Program-made: the position numbers and the translations under genes
Shown here: piece after piece, positions 15,121-23,160 of the stretch
How positions within the stretch are numbered: the stretch's first letter is position 1
Layout: each line of letters opens with the position of its first letter
The notes under the pieces: model-generated
What the model was told of the DNA's origin: nothing
What the model saw: only the letters and a program-made list of their open reading frames with translations
Database searches by the model: none
Assembly (NCBI GenBank): GCA_026002305.1
Contig: BOBI01000012.1
Span: 1 to 26,524 of the forward strand
DNA length: 26,524 bases
Source of the DNA: Spirochaetia bacterium
GTDB taxonomy: Bacteria > Spirochaetota > Spirochaetia > Treponematales > Breznakiellaceae
Direction: 5' to 3'

Positions 15121-16194
15121 ATGCCAGAAAAAAATAAAATACACGTTGCGCTTGCAGGTTATGGAAAGGTTTCGGGCCTGCACGCAAGCGCGGTAAAAGA
15201 ATCGGTAAACGGGGAATTGGCTGCCGTTTACGGACGTAACAAACAGAGGCGCGATGATTTTGCCGCTAAATTGGGTATTGCCTCGCGTGAAACGGTGGCT
15301 GAAGCTGTCGAAAAAGATAAAATACAGGCGGTTATAATTGGTGTGCCGCACCCCCAGCACCGCGAGGCCGCTGTCGCCGCCCTGGAAGCAGGCTGCAATG
15401 TGCTTGTGGAAAAACCCATGGCGTTAAATATGGCGGAATGCCGCGAAATGATTGCGGCGGCAAAAAAAGCGGGCAAAACTTTGTCGGTTGTAAGCCAGCG
15501 GCGGTGGTTTCCGGCCTGCAGGCGAATAAAAGACGCTATAGATGCCGGTAAAATAGGCAAGCCCTCCCTTGCCCAGCTTACCATTTTGGGTTGGCGGGAC
15601 AAGGCCTACTACGACAGTGATCCATGGCGCGGCAAGTGGGGTACCGAGGGCGGCGGTATTTTGATAAATCAGGCGCCGCATCAAATCGACCTGCTCCATT
15701 GGTATATGGGAAAGTTCGCGGAAATAAAAGGTTTTACCGGCAACTTTAACCACCCCTATATTGCGGTTGAAGACAGCGCCACGGCATCGGTGCGTTTTGA
15801 GTCCGGGGCGCTTGCATCGGTACTTGTCAGCAATTCTCAAAAACCGGGCATCTACGCAAAGGTGCACGTACACGGGGATTCGGCATTTTCAGTTGGGGTT
15901 CAGACCGACGGGGGCGCTATGTTTATTGCCGGTATGAGCGGCATAGGCGCGCCGCCGTTTAACGACCTTTGGACCATCGAAGGCGAGCAAATGCTGTTGG
16001 ACAAGTTCCGCGCCGACGACGAGGCTTTTTTCAAAAAGCTGGGTAATGACGCCGCCGTTTATTTTTTTACCAAACAGTTTGAGGACTTTTTCGCTTCAAT
16101 AACCGAGGGCAGGGCGCCTATGGTTAGCGCCGAAGAGGGCTTGGAAACTGTCAAATTTATTGAAACAATGTATAAATCAAAACACGGACAATAA
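15121..16194 (+). CDS. Gfo/Idh/MocA-family NAD(P)-dependent oxidoreductase
   Basis: 357 residues from ATG 15121; TTG 15115 is an alternative, and neither has a good ribosome site. An N-terminal Rossmann domain has the dinucleotide motif GYGKVSGLHA. This is followed by VIIGVPHPQHREAAVAALEAG and the family hallmark VLVEKPMAL, whose Lys is catalytic. The C-terminal domain includes GGGILINQAPHQIDLLHWYMG, with the usual His and Asp near the active site, and VEDSATASVRFESG. These enzymes oxidise or reduce sugars, inositols or related polyols; the substrate cannot be told from sequence alone. The next gene's ribosome site starts right at its stop, so the two are cotranscribed. That could link uptake or ion balance with sugar use, but this is a guess. 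Confidence 0.88.
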   Translation: MPEKNKIHVALAGYGKVSGLHASAVKESVNGELAAVYGRNKQRRDDFAAKLGIASRETVAEAVEKDKIQAVIIGVPHPQHREAAVAALEAGCNVLVEKPMALNMAECREMIAAAKKAGKTLSVVSQRRWFPACRRIKDAIDAGKIGKPSLAQLTILGWRDKAYYDSDPWRGKWGTEGGGILINQAPHQIDLLHWYMGKFAEIKGFTGNFNHPYIAVEDSATASVRFESGALASVLVSNSQKPGIYAKVHVHGDSAFSVGVQTDGGAMFIAGMSGIGAPPFNDLWTIEGEQMLLDKFRADDEAFFKKLGNDAAVYFFTKQFEDFFASITEGRAPMVSAEEGLETVKFIETMYKSKHGQ

Positions 16195-16204
16195 AGGAGT
16201 TTTT

Positions 16205-17770
16205 ATGGAATTTAATGTGATTAATGTCGGCATTTGGTCGGTTGTACCGCCCCTTATCGCTATTGCCCTTGCGTTAATAACAAAGGAAGTTATTTTCAGC
16301 TTGATACTGGGCGTTGTTTCCGGGGTTTTAATCTACGTTGTAGGTTCAGGCGAAAACCTGATAGGGGTATTTAACACAACGGCGGATTTACTGGTGCTAA
16401 AGGTTGGCGATAACGCTTCGATGATAATCTTTTTGTCGTTGCTAGGCTCGGTTGTAGCCCTCATCGCCCGTTCCGGCGGGGCGCAGGCTTACGGGGTGTG
16501 GGCTGCAAAAAAACTAAAATCAAAGCAAGGCTCAACATTTTTAACCGCCATTCTGGGTCTTTTAATTTTTATTGACGACTACTTTAACTGCCTAACCGTA
16601 GGCACGGTTATGAAGCCCGTAACCGACCGCTTTAAGGTTTCGCGCGAAAAACTCGCCTACCTAATCGACTCAACGGCGGCGCCGGTCTGCGTTATAGCGC
16701 CAATCTCGTCGTGGGCGGCGGCCGTTGTTTCTTACGCGCCTTTTGTAAACGGAATGCCCGGCATGGAAGCCTTTGTGCGTGCAATTCCCATAAACCTTTA
16801 CGCCCTTTTAACCATACTCATGGTCTTTGTTATCTCGCTTCGTAAAAATGGCGATTACGGCCCCATGGCCGTGGCGGAAAAATTAGCGGCCTCGAAAGAT
16901 ATGCTTGTAGATGATGAAATTGCGCTAAATGACAACATCGCAAAGTTAAAACCTTCGGATAAAGGCACGGTGGGCGATTTGATATTCCCTGTTATCTTTT
17001 TAATAATCGTCTGTATCACGGCGATGCTTTTTTACGGCGGGTTTTGGGACGGAAGCGGTAAATCAATCCGCGAATCTTTTGGCGACACCGATGCCGGAAT
17101 GGCGCTGACCCTTGGCGGTCTTTTAACAATACTTTTATGCTTCTTTTTCTATGTGCCCCGCAAATTGATTAGCTTTGCCGATTTCTTCTCCGCCATAGTG
17201 GACGGCATAAAAGCCATGGTACCGGCAATCGTAATACTTACACTTGCCTGGACAATTGGCGGCGTTTGTAAAGATATGCTTGGCACCGGCCCCTTTGTCG
17301 CAGAGCTTGCCAAAGGCTCAAACATAATCCCGCTAATTCCGGCATTGCTCTTTTTATGCGCCTGTGGCATCTCGTTTGCTACAGGAACTTCTTGGGGCAC
17401 CTTCGGCATACTGATACCGATTTCCGTTGATATTTGTAACAGCCTGTCCCCTGAACTCTCCCTTACCTGTCTTGCGGCGGTTATGGGCGGCGGCGTTTTC
17501 GGCGACCACTGTTCCCCAATTTCAGACTCAACAATTCTGTCGTCTACGGGAGCAGGCTGCTCTCATATAAAACACGTCAACACCCAAATACCTTACGCGC
17601 TTACCGCCGCATCTGCCAGTTTAGTAGGATACGTAATTGCCGGTTTTGTAATAAAGCCTTTAGGCCAAACAGGCGCCGTTGCGCTTGCCGTGTCTGTTTC
17701 GGTGGTGATTCTGATTGCCCTTCTTATCATACTGCCAAAAGTTTACCAAAAACGCTTGGCTAGGGTGTAA
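16205..17770 (+). CDS. NhaC-family Na+/H+ antiporter
   Basis: 521 residues from ATG 16205, with AAGGAG 5-6 nt upstream; the longer frame from 16160 overlaps the previous gene. About eleven or twelve hydrophobic segments. Diagnostic stretches are FIDDYFNCLTVGTVMKPVTD in the N-terminal half, AYLIDSTAAPVCVIAPISSWAA, ATGTSWGTFGILIPISVDIC, and FGDHCSPISDSTILSSTGAGC near 440-460. The last is the core NhaC signature. The acidic pair in FIDDYFN probably binds ions. It should exchange cytoplasmic Na+ for H+; related NhaC-superfamily members can carry organic anions, so the ion is not certain. The end is convergent with comFB, with only 66 bp between them and no clear terminator. Confidence 0.88.
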   Translation: MEFNVINVGIWSVVPPLIAIALALITKEVIFSLILGVVSGVLIYVVGSGENLIGVFNTTADLLVLKVGDNASMIIFLSLLGSVVALIARSGGAQAYGVWAAKKLKSKQGSTFLTAILGLLIFIDDYFNCLTVGTVMKPVTDRFKVSREKLAYLIDSTAAPVCVIAPISSWAAAVVSYAPFVNGMPGMEAFVRAIPINLYALLTILMVFVISLRKNGDYGPMAVAEKLAASKDMLVDDEIALNDNIAKLKPSDKGTVGDLIFPVIFLIIVCITAMLFYGGFWDGSGKSIRESFGDTDAGMALTLGGLLTILLCFFFYVPRKLISFADFFSAIVDGIKAMVPAIVILTLAWTIGGVCKDMLGTGPFVAELAKGSNIIPLIPALLFLCACGISFATGTSWGTFGILIPISVDICNSLSPELSLTCLAAVMGGGVFGDHCSPISDSTILSSTGAGCSHIKHVNTQIPYALTAASASLVGYVIAGFVIKPLGQTGAVALAVSVSVVILIALLIILPKVYQKRLARV

Positions 17771-17836
17771 TTGTAAAATGGGGGCACGCCCCAACCGGAA
17801 TTTCATTCGTTGCGGCGGGGTTGGTTGGTTTTTGGT

Positions 17837-18133
17837 TTAAGCGTGTCCCGGGTTCAAGCTGACTTTTTCGATGGCCAGCTTGACCGCTTTTTCAATAGCT
17901 TTTGAATAGCCCTTGTCTTCCGCTGCCGCCCCGGTATATAAAGTGCCCAAAAGCGAGCTGCGGTAAAGCGGCTTAACACCGTTAAGCGCCATTGCCGCCA
18001 TATCAACCACACAATCATTACAACGGCAAATAGGTACCCTGTACGCTGATAATTGCCTGCCCAGTTCATCAATAACGATACGCTCAGCTTCGTTTGAAAG
18101 ATTTTCAAAATTATAATTGTCAAGAAATTCCAT
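17837..18133 (-). CDS. ComFB-family protein
   Basis: 98 residues, matching the late-competence ComFB domain: NEAERIVIDELGRQL, then the metal-type motif ICRCNDCVVDMAAMALNGVKPLY with CxC..C spacing. ComFB lies in the Bacillus comF operon but has no established enzymatic role. In other bacteria ComFB-like proteins act as small signalling adaptors. AAGGAGAGG precedes the ATG. It starts 14 bp after dnaB and is the last gene of the ribosomal-replication operon. Confidence 0.8.
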   Translation of the reverse strand: MEFLDNYNFENLSNEAERIVIDELGRQLSAYRVPICRCNDCVVDMAAMALNGVKPLYRSSLLGTLYTGAAAEDKGYSKAIEKAVKLAIEKVSLNPGHA

Positions 18134-18147
18134 TTTCCTCTCCTTAC

Positions 18148-19494
18148 TTAATGGTGTTCTATAGCTTTTTCATTAAACAGCGTAAACCTGGGCCGGAATT
18201 CCAAATTAATCGTATCTACAGGGCCCTTTCGCTGTTTTGCGATAATTAACTCGGTCTCTATTGCTTCAGGTTCGCCTTCCCCCGGCTTGGTTGTGGATTT
18301 TCGTTCACGGTGCAAAAACATAACCACATCGGCATCCTGCTCAATAGCGCCGGAATCCCTAAGCGAGGCAAGATTCGGCCTGCTGGCTTCGGCAGTACGG
18401 CCAAGCTGCGCTAATACAATTATCGGTATTTGTAATTCCCTTGCTAAACCTTTTAATGAACGGGAAATCTCGGTTACCAATTCATAGCGGTCCTTATACC
18501 GTACGTCCGATGCGATAAGACCTAAATAGTCGATAAAAATAATTTCAACCTTTTCCTTTTGGCACAAACGGCGGGCTTGTGTGCGCACATCCTGCAGTTT
18601 CATATAAGGCATATCCACAATAAAAAGCGGCGCGGGATATATTAAACCGGTTGCCTCAATAATTTTGCTAAAATCCCTTGTGCTGACAAAACCTGTTTGC
18701 AGAGCCCTTGAATCAACGTGAGCCTCGCCAGCCAGCATCCTTGTTACAAGGTCTATATCCGACATTTCCAATGTAAAAAATCCTACAGCGTGTTTGTATT
18801 TTATGGCAATGTTCGCCGCCATATTTAGCGCAAATGTAGTTTTACCTATAGAAGGCCGCGCCCCTATAACAATCATCTCTGCCTTTTGGAACCCGCTTGT
18901 CATCTTGTCAAGAGCGTCAAACCCCGAAGGAATACCTGTATAAGCGTCGCCTTTCTTCTTCCGCTCCTCAATAATATCTATTGTTTGGCTAACAATAACC
19001 CCTACCTTGCGGTAATCCATTTTTCGTTTTCGGTCGGAAAGTTTAAAAAGCAAACTTTGCGCTTTGTCCAATGATTCTTCCGCGTCCTGCGAAATATTGT
19101 AAGCGTCCGCATTTATTTGGGCTGTAATTTTTATCATTTCGCGCCGCAGCGAACAGTCCAAAACCAGTTGAACATAGTATTCGATATTGGCGCTTGTTGG
19201 GACAACCCCGGTAAGTGAATGAACATAAGCCTCGCCGCCAACCGATTCCAACTCGCCACTTTGCTGCAGCGCGTCGCAGACCGTTATTTCGTCGGGCCGG
19301 ACATTGGCCTTATCGCTAATAGCGCAAATTGCCTTAAAAATCTTGCCATTCGCCAACGAATAAAAATCATCGGGGCGCAGCTGCGCGGCAGCCATTATGG
19401 CATCCGAATCAAGAAACAAAGCCCCCAGCACGGCTTTTTCGGCATCCTCATGATGCGGCGGAATTTTATCTTTTAGGATCTGCTCGTTAGACAT
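18148..19494 (-). CDS. dnaB: Replicative DNA helicase DnaB
   Basis: Hexameric 5'-3' helicase that unwinds the replication fork. 448 residues from ATG 19494; GTG 19503 is an alternative, and the ribosome site is weak for both. The N-terminal domain begins IPPHHEDAEKAVLGALFLDSDA. The RecA-like C-terminal domain has Walker A GARPSIGKTTFALNMA (about 208-223), Walker B VEIIFIDYLGLI, and the DnaB signature LRDSGAIEQDADVVMFLHRE with its arginine-containing tail. Length is normal and no intein is present. It follows rplI after 151 bp and leads into comFB. Confidence 0.96.
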   Translation of the reverse strand: MSNEQILKDKIPPHHEDAEKAVLGALFLDSDAIMAAAQLRPDDFYSLANGKIFKAICAISDKANVRPDEITVCDALQQSGELESVGGEAYVHSLTGVVPTSANIEYYVQLVLDCSLRREMIKITAQINADAYNISQDAEESLDKAQSLLFKLSDRKRKMDYRKVGVIVSQTIDIIEERKKKGDAYTGIPSGFDALDKMTSGFQKAEMIVIGARPSIGKTTFALNMAANIAIKYKHAVGFFTLEMSDIDLVTRMLAGEAHVDSRALQTGFVSTRDFSKIIEATGLIYPAPLFIVDMPYMKLQDVRTQARRLCQKEKVEIIFIDYLGLIASDVRYKDRYELVTEISRSLKGLARELQIPIIVLAQLGRTAEASRPNLASLRDSGAIEQDADVVMFLHRERKSTTKPGEGEPEAIETELIIAKQRKGPVDTINLEFRPRFTLFNEKAIEHH

Positions 19495-19509
19495 AAAACC
19501 CACTTCTGC

Positions 19510-19588
19510 AGGGGGAGCGCAATGGTTTCAAACACTTTTGTTTCTGCATTTTTAAGACATGGGGGCCGTTTTGGACGCGGCTCCCCCT
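19510..19588. repeat. Inverted repeat between rplI and dnaB
   Basis: Perfect 9-bp arms AGGGGGAGC (19510-19518) and GCTCCCCCT (19580-19588) sit in the 151-bp gap between rplI and dnaB. It could be a partial terminator or processing site that lowers dnaB expression relative to the ribosomal genes. No T-tract follows, so a simple terminator is unlikely. Confidence 0.45.
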
Positions 19589-19645
19589 CGCTACAAACAC
19601 GCTTCGCGCGTTTTCCGCTACCCCCACCACCGGTATTTGGCAGTA

Positions 19646-20311
19646 TCAGGCCTGTGTTTCTTCAGGCGCCGCCGGAGTTTCAGCCGACGCCGAGACCGCC
19701 GGTGTTTCGTCCTGTGCGGTAGCGGCGCTTGTATCTACGACACTGGTGTCTACGGTGTCTTCCGGTGCGGTTACGGCACCGGTGTCTGCGGCAGCTTCGG
19801 CTTTTACTTCATCCCGGTGGTGTCTGCGGGTTTTATGTTCCGCGGGTTTTTCTTCGGTTTTTACCTCCTGCGCTAAAACAGCCAATGAAGTTTCCGCCTG
19901 CTCGTTCCCGTAAAGTTTTATGACAATTTTGTACCTGCCTACGTTTTTAATCGTGTTTCCGGGAATTTCTATGCGTTTCCGTTCAATTTCAAAGCCCTGT
20001 TTTAAAAGCTCATCGGCAAGAGTCTGGCTTGTTACCGCGCCGTAAAGTTTGCCGTTAGGACCGGCGGGCATTGTAATTGATAATTCAAGCGTCTCCAGCC
20101 TTTCTTTTAAACTGGAAGCCTCTTTTCGTTTTTGCGCCTTACGGGCTTCAATTTCGCTTTTCCGGGCTTCAAAAAGATGTATTGTCCCTTCGGTATACGG
20201 CAGAGCGATTTTACGTGGAAAAAGAAAATTGCGGGCATAGCCCTTTGCCACATCCTTTATATCACCTTCCTCGCCAAGTGTGGAAAGGTCTTTATTTAAA
20301 ATTACCTTCAT
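19646..20311 (-). CDS. rplI: Ribosomal protein bL9 with C-terminal low-complexity extension
   Basis: bL9 binds 23S rRNA at the base of the L1 stalk. Residues 1-148 are a normal bL9: MKVILNKDLSTLGEEGDIKDV...GYARNFLFPR, a central helix (EARKSEIEARKAQKRKEASSL) and the C-terminal domain ending around YGNEQAETSLAVLAQEV. A tail of about 70 residues follows, rich in Ala, Glu, Thr, Val and Asp, starting with a short basic patch (HKTRRHHRDE) and ending ETPAAPEETQA. Usual bL9 length is about 150, so 221 is notable. The tail is probably disordered. AGGAGG lies 5 nt before the ATG. Confidence 0.95.
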   Translation of the reverse strand: MKVILNKDLSTLGEEGDIKDVAKGYARNFLFPRKIALPYTEGTIHLFEARKSEIEARKAQKRKEASSLKERLETLELSITMPAGPNGKLYGAVTSQTLADELLKQGFEIERKRIEIPGNTIKNVGRYKIVIKLYGNEQAETSLAVLAQEVKTEEKPAEHKTRRHHRDEVKAEAAADTGAVTAPEDTVDTSVVDTSAATAQDETPAVSASAETPAAPEETQA

Positions 20312-20323
20312 AGTTACCTCCTG

Positions 20324-20656
20324 TTAATCTGCGACAAACGGCAGTAGTGCGATAATACGCGCACGTTTTATTGCTTCTGCCAACGCCCTCTGATGCTTTG
20401 CGCAGGTTCCGGTTATGCGGCGCGGAAGAATTTTCCCTCGTTCCGTAATAAAGCGTCGCAGTGTATCCGCGTCCTTATAGTCAATTTTAAGTTTTTGTGT
20501 ACAAAATTTACACACCTTTTTTTTAAAAAAAACTTTTCCGTTTCTGCCGCGGCCTCTATCATCGCCGTCCCTGCCATCGGCTTCAGCACCGCGATCACTC
20601 CTGTATGGTCTTTCAGGGCGCTCACCATCCCTGTTAAAAAATTTTTCATCAGCCAT
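20324..20656 (-). CDS. rpsR: Ribosomal protein bS18 with charged N-terminal extension
   Basis: Small-subunit protein that pairs with bS6 at the platform. 110 residues from ATG 20656 (AGAGG 7 nt upstream). Residues 1-42 are an Arg/Asp/Glu/Gly-rich extension. The core then begins [20 protein letters not shown], includes [23 protein letters not shown], and ends [12 protein letters not shown]. The CxxC and later Cys suggest the zinc-binding form. rplI begins 12 bp downstream. Confidence 0.95.
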   Translation of the reverse strand: MADEKFFNRDGERPERPYRSDRGAEADGRDGDDRGRGRNGKVFFKKKVCKFCTQKLKIDYKDADTLRRFITERGKILPRRITGTCAKHQRALAEAIKRARIIALLPFVAD

Positions 20657-20713
20657 AGTCAAACCTCTCTATTATTGACGTTCAACCGCATAACGCGGTT
20701 GTTTTGTTTTTTA

Positions 20714-21223
20714 CTAAAACGGTATATCATCTGTAAAATTACTATCCGACGGCGCGCCGTCAGCCTGTCTATCCGGCGCATCCTGCGAAAAGTTTCCGCC
20801 GCCTGCAAACGAAGACCCGCCATTGTAAGAAGAAGGCGCTCCACCGCCTGACGACGCGCCGCCTGAGTATGCCGGTGCGCTGCCTGTAGAACCGGGGTTG
20901 CCGCCGCCTAAAAGCTGCACATTATTTGCGGAAATCACAACTTTAGAACGGTTTTGACCATCCTGCTGCCATCTATCCTGTCTTAACTCCCCGTCTATAC
21001 CAATTTGCTTGCCTTTTACCAGATAACGGTTTAAAGAATCAGCCTGTTTTCCCCAGAGTACAATGTCAAAATAGTTAGCCTCATCCTCCCATTGATCACC
21101 GTTCTTACGTCTGCGGTTTACCGCTATCGAGAAATTGCAAACAGCCTGCCCACTGGATAAAACTTTGTATTCCGCATCGCGTGTAAGACGCCCAATTAGC
21201 GTTACGTGATTAATATCAATCAT
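20714..21223 (-). CDS. ssb: Single-stranded DNA-binding protein
   Basis: 169 residues. The N-terminal OB fold (1-110) begins INHVTLIGRLTRDAEYKVLSSG and includes NFSIAVNRR and FDIVLWGKQAD. A Gly/Ser-rich linker (about 112-158) and the acidic tip TDDIPF follow; the tip recruits repair and replication partners. GGGAGG lies 4 nt before the ATG. Between rpsF and rpsR, as in most bacteria. Confidence 0.96.
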   Translation of the reverse strand: MIDINHVTLIGRLTRDAEYKVLSSGQAVCNFSIAVNRRRKNGDQWEDEANYFDIVLWGKQADSLNRYLVKGKQIGIDGELRQDRWQQDGQNRSKVVISANNVQLLGGGNPGSTGSAPAYSGGASSGGGAPSSYNGGSSFAGGGNFSQDAPDRQADGAPSDSNFTDDIPF

Positions 21224-21232
21224 TTTGCCTCC

Positions 21233-21511
21233 CTATCCCAGCCGGACAAAAAGGTACCTGACAAGATTGCCGTTTAATTTAAAAATTTTATTAAGTGAAG
21301 CAACCTTGGCAGGCTCTACCTTTAAGGTAAAAAGTGTATAACGCCCGCGCTTACGCTTATCAATCTCGTAAGCCAAATCCCGATCCCCGATTTCATCGGT
21401 TTTTTCGATTTCCGCTCCGGCGGCGGAAAGGTCGTTTAATAATTTTTCACGACCCGCAGTGTGCTGGTCTTCTTCCAATGGAAAAATAACCATCAACTCA
21501 TATTGACGCAT
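21233..21511 (-). CDS. rpsF: Ribosomal protein bS6
   Basis: 92 residues: MRQYELMVIFPLEEDQ at the start, the KRGRYTLFTLKVEP segment in the middle and NGNLVRYLFVRLG at the end. All are typical of bS6, which binds 16S rRNA together with bS18. AAGGAGG lies 5 nt upstream. First gene of the operon; ssb starts 9 bp after its stop. Confidence 0.96.
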   Translation of the reverse strand: MRQYELMVIFPLEEDQHTAGREKLLNDLSAAGAEIEKTDEIGDRDLAYEIDKRKRGRYTLFTLKVEPAKVASLNKIFKLNGNLVRYLFVRLG

Positions 21512-21572
21512 TGTGTCCTCCTTACGGACTCGATCCGCCCCAAACGACGGATAAAGAGGTATTTTGGGTAAT

Positions 21573-21600
21573 GTTATCTTTTTTTACGCGGGATAATCAA
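21573..21600 (-). promoter_or_regulatory. Putative promoter of the rpsF-ssb-rpsR-rplI-dnaB-comFB operon
   Basis: Minus-strand TTGATT (21595-21600) and GATAAC (21573-21578) are 16 nt apart, about 60 nt before the rpsF ATG. It lies between rpsF and foldback copy C, so copy C is just upstream of the promoter. Motif match only. Confidence 0.35.
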
Positions 21601-21612
21601 GCGGTTGCGCCG

Positions 21613-21828
21613 CCGCTCCAAATACATTTTTTTCTGCCTTTAACACAAAAATATCTGGGCGGTAAAAGAACCCAGTGTTCCGCATGGTGCTATCGGAACG
21701 CCATCTTTTTTTTGATCACCAGTGGCTTATTAATCCGCATGACGCAATATGCGTCACACTGGAACCTTTTACCGCCCAGACGCCTATATAGTAACAGCAG
21801 AAAAAACGCCTTTGACGCTAACACAGGG
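21613..21828 (+). repeat. Foldback element core, copy C (different stem sequence)
   Basis: A 216-bp copy with the common ends CCGCTCC... and ...GACGCTAACACAGGG. Its 14-bp main stem is CTGGGCGGTAAAAG/CTTTTACCGCCCAG (21655-21668/21766-21779), different from copy A yet perfectly paired. It is followed by the same AAC/AAC loop, CCAGTGT/ACACTGG, GCAT/ATGC, CGGA/TCCG and GCCA/TGGC, and by an apical loop TCTTTTTTTTGATCACC. The reading frame of copy A is broken here by a one-base length difference, so a protein is not what is conserved. Confidence 0.75.
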
Positions 21829-22018
21829 AAGAAACAGGCAGCCCCATCCATTCCGCAATGGAACCTTAAATTTGGTGCCTGGCACAGTTTTAGGCAGTTT
21901 AATAATTAACAATTGAGCCAGTTCCAAAATTAGTGCGCTTGCCAGCAATTCTGAATTTGGCACAAAGTAAAAGGGATCAACCGCAAAATTCACGGAAAAT
22001 ACCGTAATTTATTGTCCG

Positions 22019-22307
22019 TGTTTTGGTTTAATACCGCGCAGCTTGCTCTAAACTTGACCCACAAAATTCTATGTTTCCCCAATATGCTAAAAAATGTCAA
22101 AAAAATGTCAGGCGATTCAGAATTTTTGACCCTGTGCAGGTGGATAAACAGATATTTTCATCGTTTTCAGGAAAAATTTGATGCTTTTTGGTTTCCATAT
22201 TGGTTGAACTTACCTGAATTTCGCCAAAAAAGTCGAGCGCGTTTACAGAACTAAAATTGTGGGTCAAGTTTAGAGCTTGCTGCGCTCTTCGGCGTTAAAC
22301 CAAAACA
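22019..22307. mobile_element. MITE-like element with about 50-bp terminal inverted repeats
   Basis: A 289-bp segment. Its left end TGTTTTGGTTTAA (22019-22031) is the exact complement of its right end (22295-22307), and a second perfect 20-bp block, GCTCTAAACTTGACCCACAA (22045-22064), pairs with 22257-22276. GCAGC/GCTGC lies between. The interior is AT-rich and has no coding potential, so any transposition would need an enzyme in trans. No target duplication is obvious. Related outer sequence (GGTAAACCAAAACACG) occurs at about 11763. It could also be a structured RNA gene. Confidence 0.55.
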
Positions 22308-22334
22308 CACGTACAATCACTTCCTATACAACGA

Positions 22335-22380
22335 CAGCTTTTTGAAAAAAAGCTGATACCGCGTGGCTCGCCGCGCGGTA
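22335..22380. other. Two adjacent perfect or near-perfect hairpins
   Basis: CAGCTTTTT/AAAAAGCTG with loop GAA (22335-22355) is followed at once by TACCGCGTGG/CCGCGCGGTA with loop CTCG (22357-22380; nine Watson-Crick pairs and one T-G pair). No gene lies next to them. The second resembles the hairpin at 11739-11763. Confidence 0.45.
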
Positions 22381-22565
22381 GTTCATCATTCTTTTTCGGT
22401 TTTTTTCGTATTTTTCGTGGTTGATCTTCCAGTATTAATATTTTCCCCCTCAAAAAACTTGAAATTTTTTCTCGTCCGTGCCTATACTATCCTTATGCAG
22501 ACTAGCAGGTTATCAAAACCGAAAAAAATCCTCATGCGCCTTGAAGCGTACGTGACGTACAATAT

Positions 22566-22586
22566 GAGAGAGAGAGAGAGAGAGAG
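22566..22586. repeat. (GA)10 dinucleotide tract
   Basis: Ten GA units plus a G in a non-coding stretch before copy D. Such tracts can change length by slippage. No promoter or gene is seen nearby to be affected. Confidence 0.85.
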
Positions 22587-22621
22587 TCGGCAGGACTCTA
22601 GCCATCCTTTAGAGAAATCTG

Positions 22622-22839
22622 CCGCTCCAAATACATTTTTTTCTGCCTTTAACACAAAAACGGCTGGGTGTCAAAGAACACATTGCTCCGCGTTGGTGCT
22701 ATCTGGACGTCATCTTTATTTTGATCACCGGTGGCGCTTTAACCAGCATTTACGCAATACGCTACGCAATGCAACCTTTGACCACCCAGCCGCCGTTCTG
22801 AACAAAAGCAGAAAAAACGCATTTGACGCTAACATAGGG
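22622..22839 (+). repeat. Foldback element core, copy D (third stem type)
   Basis: A 218-bp copy with the same ends. The main stem is GGCTGGGTG-TCAAAG with CTTTGA-CCACCCAGCC (one bulged base). Next come AAC/AAC, CATTGC/GCAATG, GCGT/ACGC, CTGG/CCAG, GTCA/TGGC with one wobble, and the apical loop TCTTTATTTTGATCACC. The downstream flank GGGGCTTGGTTC is shared with copy E, which starts 294 bp later, so D and E look like a diverged tandem pair. Confidence 0.75.
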
Positions 22840-22915
22840 GCTTGGTTCCAAAACATAGACTGGAAAACAGTCAAAGCCCGGGAAACAAGCTGTCTACAAT
22901 CATTTTCGGCAATAA

Positions 22916-23130
22916 CCGCTCCAAATACATTTTTTTCTGCCTTTAACACAAAAACGGATGACGCTGAAAGAACCCATTGTTTCGCGTTGGTGCTATCCGG
23001 CCGTTATCTTTCCTTTGACCACCAGAAGCGGTTTAACCGGCATGACGCAATACGCTCCACAATGGAACCTTTCAGCGTCATCCGCCTCTACCACAAAAGC
23101 AGAAAAAACGCCTTTGACGCTAACACAGGG
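22916..23130 (+). repeat. Foldback element core, copy E
   Basis: A 215-bp copy nearly identical to copy A, including the 15-bp main stem GGATGACGCTGAAAG and the apical loop. It differs at a few positions (for example the wobble-compatible TTAGTG to TTGGTG change, and GACGCTAACACAGGG at the end). Followed by the GGGGCTTGGTTC flank shared with copy D. Confidence 0.75.
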
Positions 23131-23160
23131 GCTTGGTTCACAAACAGAGACAGGGGTTCC

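Noticed and set aside
17771..17836. Possible bidirectional terminator between the antiporter gene and comFB
   Set aside because: Only short pairs (TGGGG/CCCCA and CCAACC/GGTTGG) and no T-runs, so not strong enough to list.
21613..23130. CRISPR array or DGR template/variable repeats
   Set aside because: Repeats are 215-218 bp, irregularly spaced and palindromic, with no short unique spacers; copy differences are not confined to adenines and no cas or reverse transcriptase gene is present.
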